NCBI RefSeq assembly: GCF_051401765.1 | Contig: NC_135071.1 | Location: 8,472,961-8,536,960 of the forward strand | Source of the DNA: Calliopsis andreniformis | Taxonomy: Eukaryota > Arthropoda > Insecta > Hymenoptera > Andrenidae | Length of the DNA stretch: 64,000 nucleotides | Direction: 5' to 3' | Shown here: positions 36,760-50,800 of the stretch, one piece after another | How positions within the stretch are numbered: the stretch's first letter is position 1 | How the letters are laid out: each line of letters starts with the position of its first letter | Notes under the pieces: model-generated | What the model saw: only the letters and a program-made list of their open reading frames with translations | What the model was told of the DNA's origin: nothing | Database searches by the model: none | Made by a program: the position numbers and the translations under genes

Positions 36760-39700
36760 GCTTCCTCTAGACCGCTTTTGTCCACTTGCACTTGCCTACT
36801 GTTTTACATACCTCGTCTCTGATGTTTTCACTCCGTTACCCAAAAACGTTTTTTATATGGCTTTTTTACATGCTCAAAGTTGACCTATTGAAATGCAAAA
36901 TAGGAGTGCGCCATTCGAGAGATAACTTTGAAATCATTGAAGAGTTCTTGTTTTTAAAAACATCATATGTTTCGGATTGTGTTTGCACAGCAAAAATAGC
37001 GAAATTTTTCCTGCAGAAATTGTAAAACGTTTCTATCTGAATCTTCGTTTGGTCTGAATTACTTATGAAATCCATACAGCATGCGCAAAAATCTCTTCAT
37101 TAATAGTCAAACAAGTTAAATCTAGATAAGTACTTAAACTTATACTCAATAAAATTTTTAAGTCGTTTTTATCCAAAACGAAGTTTGAAACTTGAGTATG
37201 TAAAACATAGTATGAGAAATCACTGCATCACTTTTTTCTATATGATAAAACTTCCTTCAAATCTTAGAAGTAACCTGTGTACGTTAATCTTATTACACTC
37301 TTCAGTTATACAAATTTGAATTACAATTTGAACAAAGCAAGACTTCGAACAGTTTTAATTTATGCAATATAAACAAAGATAGATTTAGTGCAACGTCACG
37401 AAAAACAAATATTTTTTTTCTATTGTAAAGTGTAGGTTATTCATAAAAAAAAACAATCCAACTATGTTCAGGTAGTGTTACGTGATAAATATTGTATAAT
37501 TAGTAATGCCATATAAAATTTTTCTATCAGTTATCCTTAAAGTACTCCTATAAATTATTCTTTAAAACGTCACCGTTTTTAAAGTAAATAACAAACAAAG
37601 AATAACTTTTGCTGATATTCGATATGAAGCTGTATCTAGTCAATCCTAGATTGAAGCAACATTGAGAATTATATTACATTTGCCAATGTTATATAGGTAT
37701 ATTAAACCCTGTCGGAAGTGGTGCGTAAGAATATATCATATTTCGTTCAAGTAATTCAACGTAATTGGATAGAATTCCAACATGTAAAACAGTTACATCT
37801 CATGGCTATCTACGTTGAACAGCCTTAAACAACAAAAAGTTATTACACTGTATCAAAATGAAAACCTTCAACTTCTAACGCGTTGACTATCATATTACTC
37901 TTAAACTGATAATAATTTTATTTGCATCACTATAAAACATTTTTAATTTACAAGACTGTGAGTCTGAAACTTGAAACTTTTTAATGAAACAGAACAAGTA
38001 TATGCGAAAAATAGAAAAATTAATCCAGAATAATATTATTTAAATTCCTGTCACAATACATTAGAGTGGAACATATCGATGCTACGTTAAACTCTTACAC
38101 AAAAAAACTTAAAACAATTGTAACTATTTTATAATAGTGAAACAAAAAATACAAAAAATGGTACCAGATATATCTTTTCGAAATGAAGTTTATGTTGAAA
38201 GACGTGAAATTCAAATTTGTCGAGTGTCTACTTATGTATATTATTTAACTAAATTGTTTCATTTTTTTATGCGCTGTAAAATATTGCAGTTTAGATTGAT
38301 TTTGAAAATCTATACAATTTTATAAAACCAGAAAAATTTTTTTAAATCTGTCCCTATATTTCGCTCCATTTTATTGTACATACTCTAACAGTGATGTGAT
38401 TACAGTGAATATTATGTGACGCACCAGATGTTGAAATTGAAATCAAACAAAGCTACTTTATCTATATCTTGAGGTGCAACTATGACATTTTTTGTAAATA
38501 CATTTCCATGACGAAAGTTAAAACATCTAATCAGTCTTATACGTGACCTCGTCATCGATTATCAAGCTTTCAATAATAGTTAATCTTTAATCCACCTATT
38601 TGTTTGATTTTAGTTCACTATCGTAGAAACTCAGTGCATGAGATAAAAATAATAAAGATCGATAACACTATTCATTCCAATACAGATCAATGTCTGCATT
38701 CTTGACCTTAAAAACGTAAAAAGGACATACGATTTTGCAGATAATTTAATCGAAATACGTATAAGACATATATCTGTAATATTTCGTTAATTTTTATACA
38801 ACCTGTGATAACGAAATTCCCCCTAATATTAATTCCTAATTTAGGTGTAGTACAAAGTATTAGAATTCTGTTGCGAGTCAGATATCTGATGACAAATGAT
38901 GTAAGAATGATATTACCAAGAAAAGCCTTTTCATCAGAAGATAAACATTTCCCCTAAATTGAGAATAGTCAAACAACGACGTAGTTGATTTTATTTTCTG
39001 TTTAAAATTTTTAACTAATATTTCTTTGTTGAGTCATTTATGATTGTGATAACTCAGAACATCTTTTCAAATTTTATCTCATTTAATATTTTTACGATGC
39101 ATTTATTATACTGACTCAGTTTTGATATTTGGCATGAAATGTACTTTTGGATAACTTGTAGAAATTAATAAATTTACGAATAAATAAAGTTTTGAATTTA
39201 CAATATGCTCATTAGTCATTTTTAAATTAAAATCGCAATGATTCAACCATATTAATACAGAAGTTAGTATCTACTATGCTTCACAACTATTTATTATTTT
39301 TTCGTTTTTTTACTGTATCTACGTCATAGGGTATACAACGTCTTTTTACGTATTCCATTGTTTTGTGAAATTTTCTTAAAAATGTTCCAATTTGTTAAAT
39401 TACGACCTTCACTCCCTTTAATAGTCCCCATCATCAGGGAACTTATACAGTATAAAACACACGTGTCTAAAGTCAACTCATATGTTGACAACTCATCGCT
39501 GTCTTTTTAAGGACAATATTATCAGAAAAAATGATTCTGGGAAATAGCAGAAACAACGAGAAGATACCATATATATTTAATTTATAATACGTTGTATTCT
39601 CGTTATAATATTATATTTTCATTACAATATTTACAATAGCGTTCCTTTAAGCTGTAGTCTATGTATTATAAAGTAGATTAATACATGTATAAGTCAGACA

Positions 39701-39886
39701 GTTATTCGTGATTTAGAATTTTGACAACTTTCTTAAATAAAGAAAGCTATTCGCCATTGAAGACCATTTTTCACTGTCACAAATTATTAAGAAAGTAGGC
39801 CTTAAACTATCGAAGCGTTACCAAACAAAAAATCGCTAATGCATTACATGCAAGTGCTTGCGATGAATACATGTACGTAAGCAACA
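36760..39886. other. AT-rich intergenic DNA
   Basis: No gene, RNA or clear repeat recognised. Confidence 0.5.
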
Positions 39887-39888
39887 TA

Positions 39889-40564
39889 CAGGGTGTAACA
39901 TGTATACGTTTCAATATTTTAAGTGATGATAGGGGAGCTCAAATAAGTCACAAAGTGTACCATAACATAGCGTCTAATTCGATTCTATTTTGCAGTAATA
40001 ATGCTTCAATATTAATATGTCTATATGGTAAACTACGAGTCGGAGGATTTTGTAATTATACAGATATATTAATGTGGAGCAATAGAAGAAAAAAATCTTA
40101 ATACATTTTGTTGTATCTCTTACGGTTTAATTTTTACAAAGCTTTAAAGATGGAAAATGTTTGCAGAAAAGAATGTAGATAACACACACAAATGTAACGT
40201 AAACGAAAAGACTGCCGACAGTCAGCTGTTTAAGCTTGACCCAGTAATCGATTGAACAGGGACCGTTTACAATAAAAATCCCACTTAAAGACTTGCGTCA
40301 ATAAGGGTCTTAACACGTTCAGGGCCTTCCGAAACAGACGCAATCTTCTCAAGGAACCGAATTCTCTAAGCCAACGGACTCTTAATATGTTTGTCTCACC
40401 TATTTGCACGTGCTACTCTTCGTTTCAGAACATAGTGCTAACTTTAAGGCATTATTACTGCAAAACGAAAGCGGATCAAACAGTATGTTGTAGGACATTT
40501 TGTGATCCTATTGATGTATCCTACCACCCTTTAAAATATTGATACGTATACTTGTTACACCCTG
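39889..40564. mobile_element. Fold-back MITE, CARGGTGTAAC family, copy 2
   Basis: Ends CAGGGTGTAAC and GTTACACCCTG are flanked by TA (39887-39888 and 40565-40566). The arms match those of 36131-36700, including TTTCAATATTTTAA and ATACATTTTGTTGTATCTCT. The centre (about 40150-40430) is a distinct, GC-richer sequence absent from copy 1. No transposase. Confidence 0.75.
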
Positions 40565-41867
40565 TATATGATAATCTAATCACCTAAACCAATATCAAAA
40601 CAGATTAATAGTTTCACAACAAAAGAACCCAAAGAGGAAGTAAGAATCCAGCTACTCTCGAATCCAATTACACTAGTTACATCCAGACCAGTGTATACGG
40701 GTGTACACGCCAATATCACAATTACAACTAGACCAGACACATTCTAATCAGACTGAATATTATCAAGAAAATATTAAAGATAGTAAAATTATCAGGTCAT
40801 TTTGATTTTTGACATATCAAACGCGTGTTCGAGGAATTAAATAACTAGATTACACAACTCCCACTCAACAGATAAACTCCAAAGTTTAGCTAGAGTAATG
40901 AAATAAAAATATATCAAGATATGTATCATGTACAGTCAATGACACATTGGTCACTGAACCATTTTCTAACCATCGAATGCAACGACGCTGACAAAAAGCT
41001 TGGTACTTTCTAAATTACATCAACCTCCGCGTCAATCAACGCCATCGACAGGGACAAAAAGAAAAAGGACGAACGATAACGAAAGTTAGAAGAAAGGAAC
41101 ACCGCGAGAAACACCGTCACGCTGTCCTATAAACATCTAATTTCCACCTCACGCCTTCGTCCGTTTTGCAATACCGTTATATCTTTGCGTGTTGTCTTGC
41201 AAAATGATCAATGAAATCCCGCCGTGACGTGAACCTCTGCGTCTTGACATAGAAATCACGCATTCCCATTATTAGGCGGCGAAAGGCGAGAATACTACAG
41301 AGGGGGGAGCTGTTACGTATTTTCTCACTAGCATTAGAAATAATCAGCAAACTTTTCCATTTTCCAACTCAATTTTCCTCCGTGTCGTAAGTTTCCTTTA
41401 CCACCAGGCTCCCTTACTTTCCTGTTCCTATTTTCTCTTAATTAGCAGTTCGTCTAATTAGACACCGCTAGTACAATGAAACGATGAGCCTCGTGTCACG
41501 TCGAGATTCACCTATTTCTAGATACAACACTTCAGGGGATAATATGAAACAAATCACTAGTTCCGTTCCTCCAAGTGAAACAGCTGTCACAGAGATTCCA
41601 TCGGACCTGATCAGATCATTCCTGAAATTACGAAACCTCATGGCACGGCGATAGAAAGTCAACAGTCATCGAAAGAATATTCGCTCCTAAGGCAATCCTT
41701 CAATTCTAATTTAACTTAAGGTCCAACCGATCACTGGATCAAAACACGGCTCTAGGAAGCTGTCAAAGGCTACAGAGTCACGAATCTCCCTCCTGTCAAA
41801 AACAAGCTGATCCCACACTTTCTCCGCGAATCATCCGAGGAAAAACGAACACTGCAAAATCACGTAC

Positions 41868-42420
41868 CTGCTGGGCGAAAGCGAAACCTCCTCCAGCTAG
41901 CCGATCGAACTTGGAGGCAATCAGAGGCACACTTCCTGAGTCGGCGGCGTCAAGGTTTTCGGGGGACTGGTTCCGTTCGTGGATCTTCCTGTCTCTTCTG
42001 CTCGCATGGAAGCACTGTTTCCTTCCGAGGGGACACAAGTCACCGTCCGAGCATGTCGAGTTTGGATCGGCCAGCGATCATGGACCACGCGAACAAGGGA
42101 TTCGCGTCTGCATACGGTCGCGAAAAGAGCCGAGAACGAGGAGGCTGAGCGATTCGAAGCGGTCAACAAGCAACGATTTTCGTAATCGGCCAGGTGAAAG
42201 CCGTTTAGGTGAGCGGCGAACGAGCGACTGGCTTAGCCACGATCTGCCAGAGGTACCAGAAGCGATCCAGGATCCCCCCTCGCCTTCCACTTCTGTATAA
42301 CTTTCACGACATAGCTAGAGAGCGAGTCTCTCTTTCTCTCTTTCCCTCCTCCCGCGGTTTTTCTTGAGCCCTTTCGCTTCACCTCGGACACGTTGTCTCT
42401 TCGAGCGATTTTTGATGTCA
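41868..42420 (-). promoter_or_regulatory. GC-rich island, candidate non-coding first exon and promoter of CHS1
   Basis: A CpG-rich stretch with a consensus minus-strand donor CAG|GTACGT (exon end 41868). A CT/GA-rich tract at about 42326-42352 resembles GAGA-type promoter sequence. The CHS1 start exon needs an upstream non-coding exon, and this donor would define a first intron of about 17.8 kb. The assignment to CHS1 is inference. The plus strand could equally hold a promoter for SOAT. Confidence 0.35.
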
Positions 42421-42699
42421 AAGCGGTGTCCGGCTCGAGATATCTGTAACAATGGCCGATCTATCGCACGCAATTCAGCCTCGTTGCAAAACCGTGCAGC
42501 GTGGAGAATTGTTGGTCTCCTAGCTCTGCTCTCGGCCCGAGGGAGGAAATCTTGGTTCCTTTGGCGGCTTAGAGTTGGCTCCAGTCGACGTGAGGCGATT
42601 TTCGAATTTGCTGTCTGTCACTGTCTAGAGAGGCTGGAATTGCTAAAAGATTCTGTGACGATGAGTTGTCCGACCGTTTCGAAATCGTGAATATGACGT

Positions 42700-45020
42700 T
42701 AAGGAAAGGCGATAGTAGAAATCGAAATGAACAATTTTACCAGAGTAGCTGACCTGGTCATTCCCTCAACGACTTTGTGTTTGTGCTGGGTACTATCTTA
42801 ACTCGATCGTTATCGCAATATTTAATCTATCGTTCAAGTACACGATACACTAGCTAGAATTGAGTGGGGTTCCCTGTCATCTTCCCACTTGCCACTAGGA
42901 AGGTTCAACAATAAATTAAAGGAAAAATAATTTCCAGTGGATATGCTTCTGACGGTTCGTAATATTATGTGAATAATTAGGTAATTTTGTTCAAGTATTT
43001 CGATAGTGCCGAATATTTCTACACCGAATTACCATATTGCGCTAACAGTTACGGTGCAATTAATTGTGCGTATAACAAAGGTGTGTGTTCGAATCGCAGT
43101 CGACCTGAACTAAACACCTTCGCTGTTTCCAAGCGTTACGTTTGTACAGAGGGATGTGCTTGTACAGAGATTTGTGAACATCTTTCCTATTTTGGCTGAA
43201 CAATACCTTAAGTGAAGACGTTTATCGATGATCGTTCTTGCGTCTAAACAATACGTGTGATTTTTGTGCTACTAATCGTAAAAGCTTCGTATCAGTGGAA
43301 CTAATTTCTTAATTATCGTATATGCAATATGCAATATAAGGGTGCAATAAAATTTAAATTGCGAAGTTATAATTGTCTTTATCTCAAATCTATTCAAATT
43401 CACTATCTATTATTATCCATTTGGGTCAGAAACGAATATAATCGTGCGTCTGAATTCTCATTATCTAATCTCCGAATAGAGAAGTATCTATAAGAATTTT
43501 ACAAATTGTAATTGCTTACTATAGATAATAGATAGTCTCGTACAAACTATTTTGGTTCTATACAGAATTATTATCTATACAAGAATGGGAAATATTAACA
43601 TACATGAAAAATGTCCAATTTTTATTATTAGTGTCATTATCTTTTATTCTTTTAGACTTACAAATTTCAAGTTTTGTTAACTAAAAATATCGTAGTAAAG
43701 TAGACGAACACACAAATACGCCAGTGTTTCCAAATTCGTGTCTTTAGGAAATTTATAAAGTACACATTAACAATTAGCATCGCTAAATAGTATTACTGTA
43801 GAGTCTATAGATAAGGAACTTTGATACATAGTGTTTCAACTAACTAATTTATGTCTGCAGCGAACTTTATATACAATTTTGCTAACCGTTCGCCACTTTT
43901 GCTACAAACTAATTAAAGTTAAAAATCAGTGTTAGGTAATTTTTTTAAGAGTCAAATAAGATCTTAAACCATGTGAGACATTCGAAGCATTCGTTAAATT
44001 GATATTTAGAAAACTTATGTAACGCTCTAAGGATTGGTATGGCATAATTGTTAACACCAAATTTATATCTATTTTACTGACCATTTCTGTGTTTTATTCT
44101 TCCATTGCAGTCTGTATTTAATTCTTTATAATTATATTTCCTTGTACTGGACATGGCCTAAGAGGCATTGATGTCTCCGCCATTCTTGAGACATTTCTTC
44201 ACATATATCAATATAAAATAAAAGCTTATATCTTATTAAATTTATCTAACAATTTTAGTTTACTTAGAAGAAGACAATTATGCCATAAAATATATACAAC
44301 TAAATAACCTCTACATTTTGGAACATACTTTTAAATTCAGATAACATAAATATACATTTAATATTTGAGATTAATTTAAGTTCATCTTAATCAAACCAAA
44401 AAAAGAATTAATAATTTCATTAATTTCACGAGAAGAGCTATTTATTTAAATTATTGAGATAGAATTTCTCCGTAAACTAGAAAGATAGTTATCCAACATG
44501 ATGTTATCGCTGTATCCTCTGCGCAACGACGAGTATGTTATACAAGAATTCACCAACAGATGGCACAAGTAGCATAAGATAATCAATATCACCATAATAA
44601 AAACATGATTAGTTGCTTATCGTGCTAGTCATCAATTTCATTTCCTTCCATTCTTTAGTAACCGATGAGTCAATTCATATTTCGATAAGCTGCCTACGCT
44701 TATGATTAATTCCATTCATTAGGTGTTTTCCATATTAAATGTTCTCTTATTGCTATAACCGAAACATCCTTAAAATTATTACTTGGACAAAAGTACATCA
44801 ATTCTTTCACCACATACAAATTTATACATTATGCTATTAATGTTTTGTTAAAGTGGTACCAAAGAATATTCAACTTTGGTACTCAAAATATGATACTTGA
44901 ATATGTGCACATTTGTATATGTATATATTTTTTCTTTAGTATTTTATAACGCGAATAATTCTGACTGATTCCACTCAATCACAAAAACGAGATCCTTTCA
45001 AGGATCTATTACAATTTACA
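42700..45020. other. AT-rich intergenic DNA
   Basis: No gene recognised. A tRNA-like GTTCGAATC at about 43089 lacks a foldable T-stem. Confidence 0.5.
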
Positions 45021-45030
45021 CATATGTATA

Positions 45031-45607
45031 CAGAGCCCCGGAACGATCAGAGCCAAACTTATGAAACGTGTTAATGAGGCCGAGTAGGTAAAAAAAAGTT
45101 TATATAAACTTATGTCCGAAAACCCTTTATTAAAAAGCTATATGCGTCCAAAGATTTTTATCAATAATTATGACAGTTATATCAAATGTTCGATACATCT
45201 TCCTTTTGCAAGAATGCAGACTGTCATTCATCCAATTAATAATTGTTGAATTCTTTCCAATATACTTTCTGTGTTACGCATAGTAGTAAATGCATTTTGA
45301 ATCGTTTATGTTTACCTCCGATTCTTGCCGTTATGATGAAAATTTTTAAATTTGATGCTATTAATTAAATTGCATAGAAATGAATTAAATCACAAAAAAC
45401 CAAGACATAAATTTTAGAAAAAGTTTTAAACGTACGCCATTTTCATAATAACTGGCATTTATAAAAACGATTTTGCCTGTAAATCTTTAAACGCATATAA
45501 CTTTCCAACACAATATTTTCGGACATAAATTTATATGAGCTTTTTTTACTTACTCTTCCTTGTTAATGCATAATATAAGATTGGCTCCGACCTTTCATAA
45601 CACCCTG
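45031..45607. mobile_element. Fold-back MITE-like element with CAGAGCCCCG / CACCCTG ends
   Basis: The two halves are inverted copies over about 95 bases at the ends (blocks GATCAGAGCCAA versus GATTGGCTCCGA inverted, and CTTATGTCCGAAAA versus TTTTCGGACATAAA), with looser pairing inward. TA flanks both ends. There is no transposase. It is a different sequence family from the CARGGTGTAAC elements. Confidence 0.65.
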
Positions 45608-45609
45608 TA

Positions 45610-46990
45610 TGTCTGAACCCTATTAAATTCCACCAAATAAAAAAAGTTAGAAAGTTAGAACAATAATGGAAAACCAATTTCTTTTTAATTTCTCAGCAGA
45701 AAGATCGGATTCCTACACTAACGAACAGATCACTATCAAAACGTCATAAATGCGGGAGTGCAAGTGAACTCAAAGGCAAGATAGAAGAGCGGAAAACGAA
45801 TAACAAAGCGATAACTTCTGTCACGAAACGTTACAGTATTGATACCCTCGAATCGGTCGATTCCTCTTGCAATGAATCACATTAAAAATGATAGTGTCAA
45901 AACATTGTTGTACACAACTGTCTCGTGTTTCTTCAAAGATCCAGTAACTCTGATCACTCGGACCTCTACAGTTCCATTGCTGGTCGGAAGCCAAATATAA
46001 CGACCATTAACCATTCTTGACTTGTTATCTTTCATATACTAGCTAACACGTAATACGCATGAAAAGGAAAACGTGAATTAAATCTATGGAGAAGGTCTAA
46101 TCATGGATGACACTTGCTATTTATCATTAAAATTAACTAGGTAGCCAAAATGAATGGCACATTTGTTTGTCATTTAAAAATACTAACTTTATTTTAAATT
46201 CTTACTGAAATACAAAAAATACAAATAAACATTATTTCACTCGAATTCAACATTGTCTTTAGAATCATAACGATAATTTTCTATTTCAACTGTCTACAAC
46301 TAGTTGATCGTTTCAGTGTTAAAAATTTGACTAATTTTAAGCCTACTTATTGTTAGTCATGAATTCAGTGTCCCGATTTGTCATGTTATGTTTTGCCAAC
46401 AATAAATTTATTATATGTAAAAAATATAAAATATAAAGAAAATAAAAAAATATAATAAAACATAAATCATTAATATTAAAAAGAAAACATATCGCACATG
46501 TACTTCAAAAGTGACACAACTCAAACAACAAATAATTTAATTACAGCTATAAATCAGTTCGGTAAATGCACCTGTATTCATTGTAAAAAGTTTATTAGTG
46601 AAGATCAAAATTGTAGAATCTACTCAAAGGACTTTTCAAGTGTAAATTACAAATTATTTAAATAGCAACAAGAAAATCATTTAATATAAGTAACACGTAA
46701 CTATTTTTTAGACTAATTATTCAAGTAAAATAACTTTCATTAAATAAAACTACTCTTTATGTCAATATTATGTATTTAATAAATAATCTTTTCCTAAACT
46801 CATAGTTTTTTGTTTCCTCTCAAAAACATACTTTTTTAAGTTGTGTCACTTTTGTAACACATATGCGAAATTTTTACTGAAAAAACAACATAAGTCACAT
46901 TTTTATTTTCGAGAAAGTAACGTTTAAGAAGAAGAAAAGTCCCGTTAATCCAATCTTCTTTTATCGAAAATACAATTTCTATCTGCAAAC
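45610..46990. other. AT-rich intergenic DNA
   Basis: No feature recognised. Confidence 0.5.
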
Positions 46991-46999
46991 TTCAATCAC

Positions 47000-47888
47000 G
47001 ATATTGTCACAAATTTTTGAAAGTGTAACCACTTTACCTAATAGCAACAAATACATTAGCCTTCGTTTAGTTCGCCATACGCGGGAACGTGGCTTAAACA
47101 TCATCAGCTCAAAATCCTCATCGACCTTGCCCGCAACAATAGAGGCACCAATTTCAACCTTTCGCAAACCATCATGACAGGAAAGCATCGAGATCGCGAA
47201 CACTCCTGAATATTGACGAACACACATGAATCACCATATCCTCCGATTTCCTCAAACATCGAACGATTTTCAAATTCGAGTCCATTTCTCTTATCTCGAC
47301 CGCTTCGAGTGCATGTTATCACGCCTGCGGTGGCAAGAAGTTTGTAACAAAAGTTCAACCAGTGGCAAATCGCTATTGCAATTACTTAATCAGGAGACGA
47401 AGAGGCAGAGGGACGTAGACAGAGAGCGGGTGGTGGCATGAAAACAGCTTTCGGTACGCGTGCACTCGCAGCAGGCAGAAGACAAGACAAGGTTGCACCG
47501 AAAGAAACCCGAGGCAAACTTTTTCTCGGCGCGATCGCTCGAAAAAATAATCGATAAGCATTGTACCGCTGCCCGTTTCTACTCTTCCCTGATCTATCCA
47601 ATGGATCAGTAGCTGCTCGCGCTCCAACGAGCGTGTACGGTTCTCTGCTGCTGTGTCCGATGTGGTTGTTGTACCGGCTTGTTGGATTCGATTATAGATT
47701 CAATTAAAACATTACCAAACGTTCATTTAGCTGTGCTCGAGTCTGTTCAAAATTGCTAGTCCACTCTTCTCTTCATTTTTATTCGCCTGTGATTTGAAAT
47801 TCACTCGATTTGTGGAAATATTTTTAAAAATTTAGCAAAACTTTTCGGATCGTATTTTATTGTTCACGAACAGTTTAAGGTAGAAAAG
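47000..47888 (+). promoter_or_regulatory. Probable promoter and 5' UTR region of SOAT
   Basis: A GC-elevated island (about 47020-47650) ends a few hundred bases before the SOAT start codon. No TATA box or initiator is convincing by eye. Short open frames on both strands here are not recognisable. Confidence 0.4.
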
Positions 47889-50800
47889 ATGATAGATCAT
47901 TCGACGGGTGAAGGAGAAAAGGAAACGGAAGGTATGGCCACTGACAAGTGCGTCCAGGAAAAAAAGTTTGATACGTATTCTAATGGTTTCAAGAAATCTG
48001 GTAGGTATCCAGTCGGTATCTTAACAATGTAAATATTGAGAACTGTCATATTTAACAAAGAGATTTTTGTATGTAGTATCTGTGTTTCTCCATTTTACCC
48101 AAACATTAATTAGAGAATTTTGAAGCAAGATAAAATTAGTATAAATAAATTTAAGATTCATCCATAATTTCTTCAATCTTTAATAGCAAATGTACCGAGA
48201 AGTCAATGTTGTGTTTTCTACAGATATGCTAACCATGGAAAATAAAGTGCAAAAAGAATATAACCGTGAAATGAAAGAACAATTGCAGGTAGGAAATCAT
48301 ACATAATTTGTAGTATGTAATTCATGAAAGTTTCTAAATGGAAATCATAATTTTATGCCTAACTACAGTGTCTTCTACTTTAAACGTAATATTATATTAA
48401 CAATATCATTTGATATTATACATTGTATCATTTTATCATTAGTATAATATTAGTATATATTAATACATAGTATATTGTATCATTTAGTATTGATACAATA
48501 AACTACCGAATAGAAAAGTATTGCTTGTTATGGTATATTTTAAATATTGCCGCACTGCTTACCTATTGATTTTTAAAAAAATCATAACTTCTGTATTGGA
48601 TATTTTCTTCAAACTGGTAAAATCTGTCCTGGGATATCTCATAACTCCGTGTAACGTAAATACTCGATAACTTCCTTTCGTAAAATTAGTGTTTTCATTT
48701 TTCTTACTTTTTCAATTTTCTTTTATTCGCTATTGTATATGTCTATACTTACAGTTTATGAATAACGAATAACGATTTAAACTTAATTTCATTATTCCTG
48801 AGTTTTATCATACTTTGGCGTCTAGAATCACTTTCAAAGTCACCCTGAATTCACTAAAAATTCTATCACATGGACATAGAAAGTGATTCTAATTTTCTAT
48901 TGTGTAATAAAGTAATTATATAGTCTCTCGATTTTATACCAGCTGTCATAATTCTTTATTCGCACCATTCATAATCGTAAAACATAATGTTATTCAGAAT
49001 TATCTTGTAGACGTATCTGTATTTATATTTTTTAAAAATTGCCAATAAATACTCTACGATAACGACAGTCTCGTTATCGTCTGAAACCATGATCTTACGA
49101 CTGAGCGATGAGGACAACTCGTAGAATTATTTATATTATATTTGTTGTTTTCAGACTCGGTCAGTTATACTATTTTTGATTCATCTGATATTTGCATTCG
49201 ATAAAAAAGCTCTTCCGATCTCGTAACAAGAAGATTGTCTTTCCACTTTGCACATCATTGTTATATGTACATCTCACCATTTTATCAAATCAGCTTGGTT
49301 CCGCATTTTTGCTGTATTGGAGAAAAACAAACCCTCTGAAACACACCTTTCTTTTTACCTACACCAGCACCAATATCCAATCCCTCTGGTTGATTTTCCT
49401 GATGTAGCTGAAGGTAGAAGTTAAGCGTTAAGCGTGGCGATATTTGAATAATTTTTTTCAGTAATGACCAAATGCGATTCGATATGCAAAAATAAACCAA
49501 TAATGCATAATTGATTTCTTTATATGTGGAAAGTTCGCATGCACTCAAATTCCGGATAGGCAGAGCTATCTCAGTTGAATGTTTCTATCCATGTTTGTGT
49601 TTGTAAATACTACCAGATAATCACACGCTTATTATCATTACTACATTCATTTGAAGAACTTTAACGGAAACTTGGTTAGGTGCATGCGTACTGAATTACT
49701 TATTGCCAGTCAATTCGCTTAAAATTATCTTCTTCTGCATTAGAATGTACTTAATTATTTCTTATTATCACGGTGATCAATTAAGAACATGACATTTAAA
49801 TTACCATGGCATAAAAATAAAAATGTAGCATTTAGGTTGAAAGATGGAATGCAACTTTAGCTTGTCGTTGTTTTTATTTTTCTCAACATTATGAAATTTA
49901 TTGAAAGAAATAGAAACCATGGTTAGATAAAAGGAGACAGTTTTTTCACATTACATATTTTTCTGTCACCTTAGAATTAGCTGACAACAAAACCAGAGAT
50001 TCCATATAAAAATCATGATTCCATATAAAAAATAGTAGCACAATAAGTTTCTTGTAACGTTTATCTATGCACACTATTCTATATTAAATAATCACTAACA
50101 ATAAATTTGACTTAATTAAATTTAATCCGTTAAAACCATATTTGATTTTGTTTATTAAAATTCTATTAACGTTTATTTATCGAAATGATATTAATGTTAA
50201 TCTATGAAAACCACACTGGTTTCGTAGTATATCAACAAAATTACTTCGCTTTAGTGGAGGATTTGTTTAATTAATTGAACAAAAGCGATAAATTCGATAA
50301 CTTGTAAAACAGTTGTTTACACGATATTCTTACTCTAACGATAATATCCTCGGACAATAAGCCACATTACATATATTTAACTTTTCAACATTATGTACTG
50401 GTTTATGTTTTCAACAAATTAATCGAAAATTATTAATGACAGTAAGTTTTATTTGCAGGAAGCAAAGCATTTGCTTTGCAAAATTGATTACATGAACAGA
50501 GGAATGAACGATATTGTATCGGAATTAACACAAAAATTAGACGAACTGGCGTCGAAACAATCCAAGGACTTTGGTGAAACGGAAAAACATTACGATAAAA
50601 TGTAACTATATTTAATTTGCCTTTATGAACTTATGACCTAGCTCCGTTTAATTACTTTCAAAATTCGTTATCCAAAAAGTATGTACTAGTTTGTAATCTG
50701 GGGTAACGCGCTCTTATGGAATTCATTTTCTATGAAAAGAAATATCTCCTTGGAAGAGCAATGACAGGATAAATAAAATTTGAAAAATTACATCATATTT

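Noticed and set aside
41911..42690. Plus-strand Arg/Ser-rich open frames
   Set aside because: No domain, no convincing splice context, and overlapping frames on both strands; better explained as promoter/5' UTR sequence.
43080..43115. tRNA-like B-box (GTTCGAATC)
   Set aside because: The flanking bases cannot pair as a T-stem, and no matching acceptor stem or D-arm is present.
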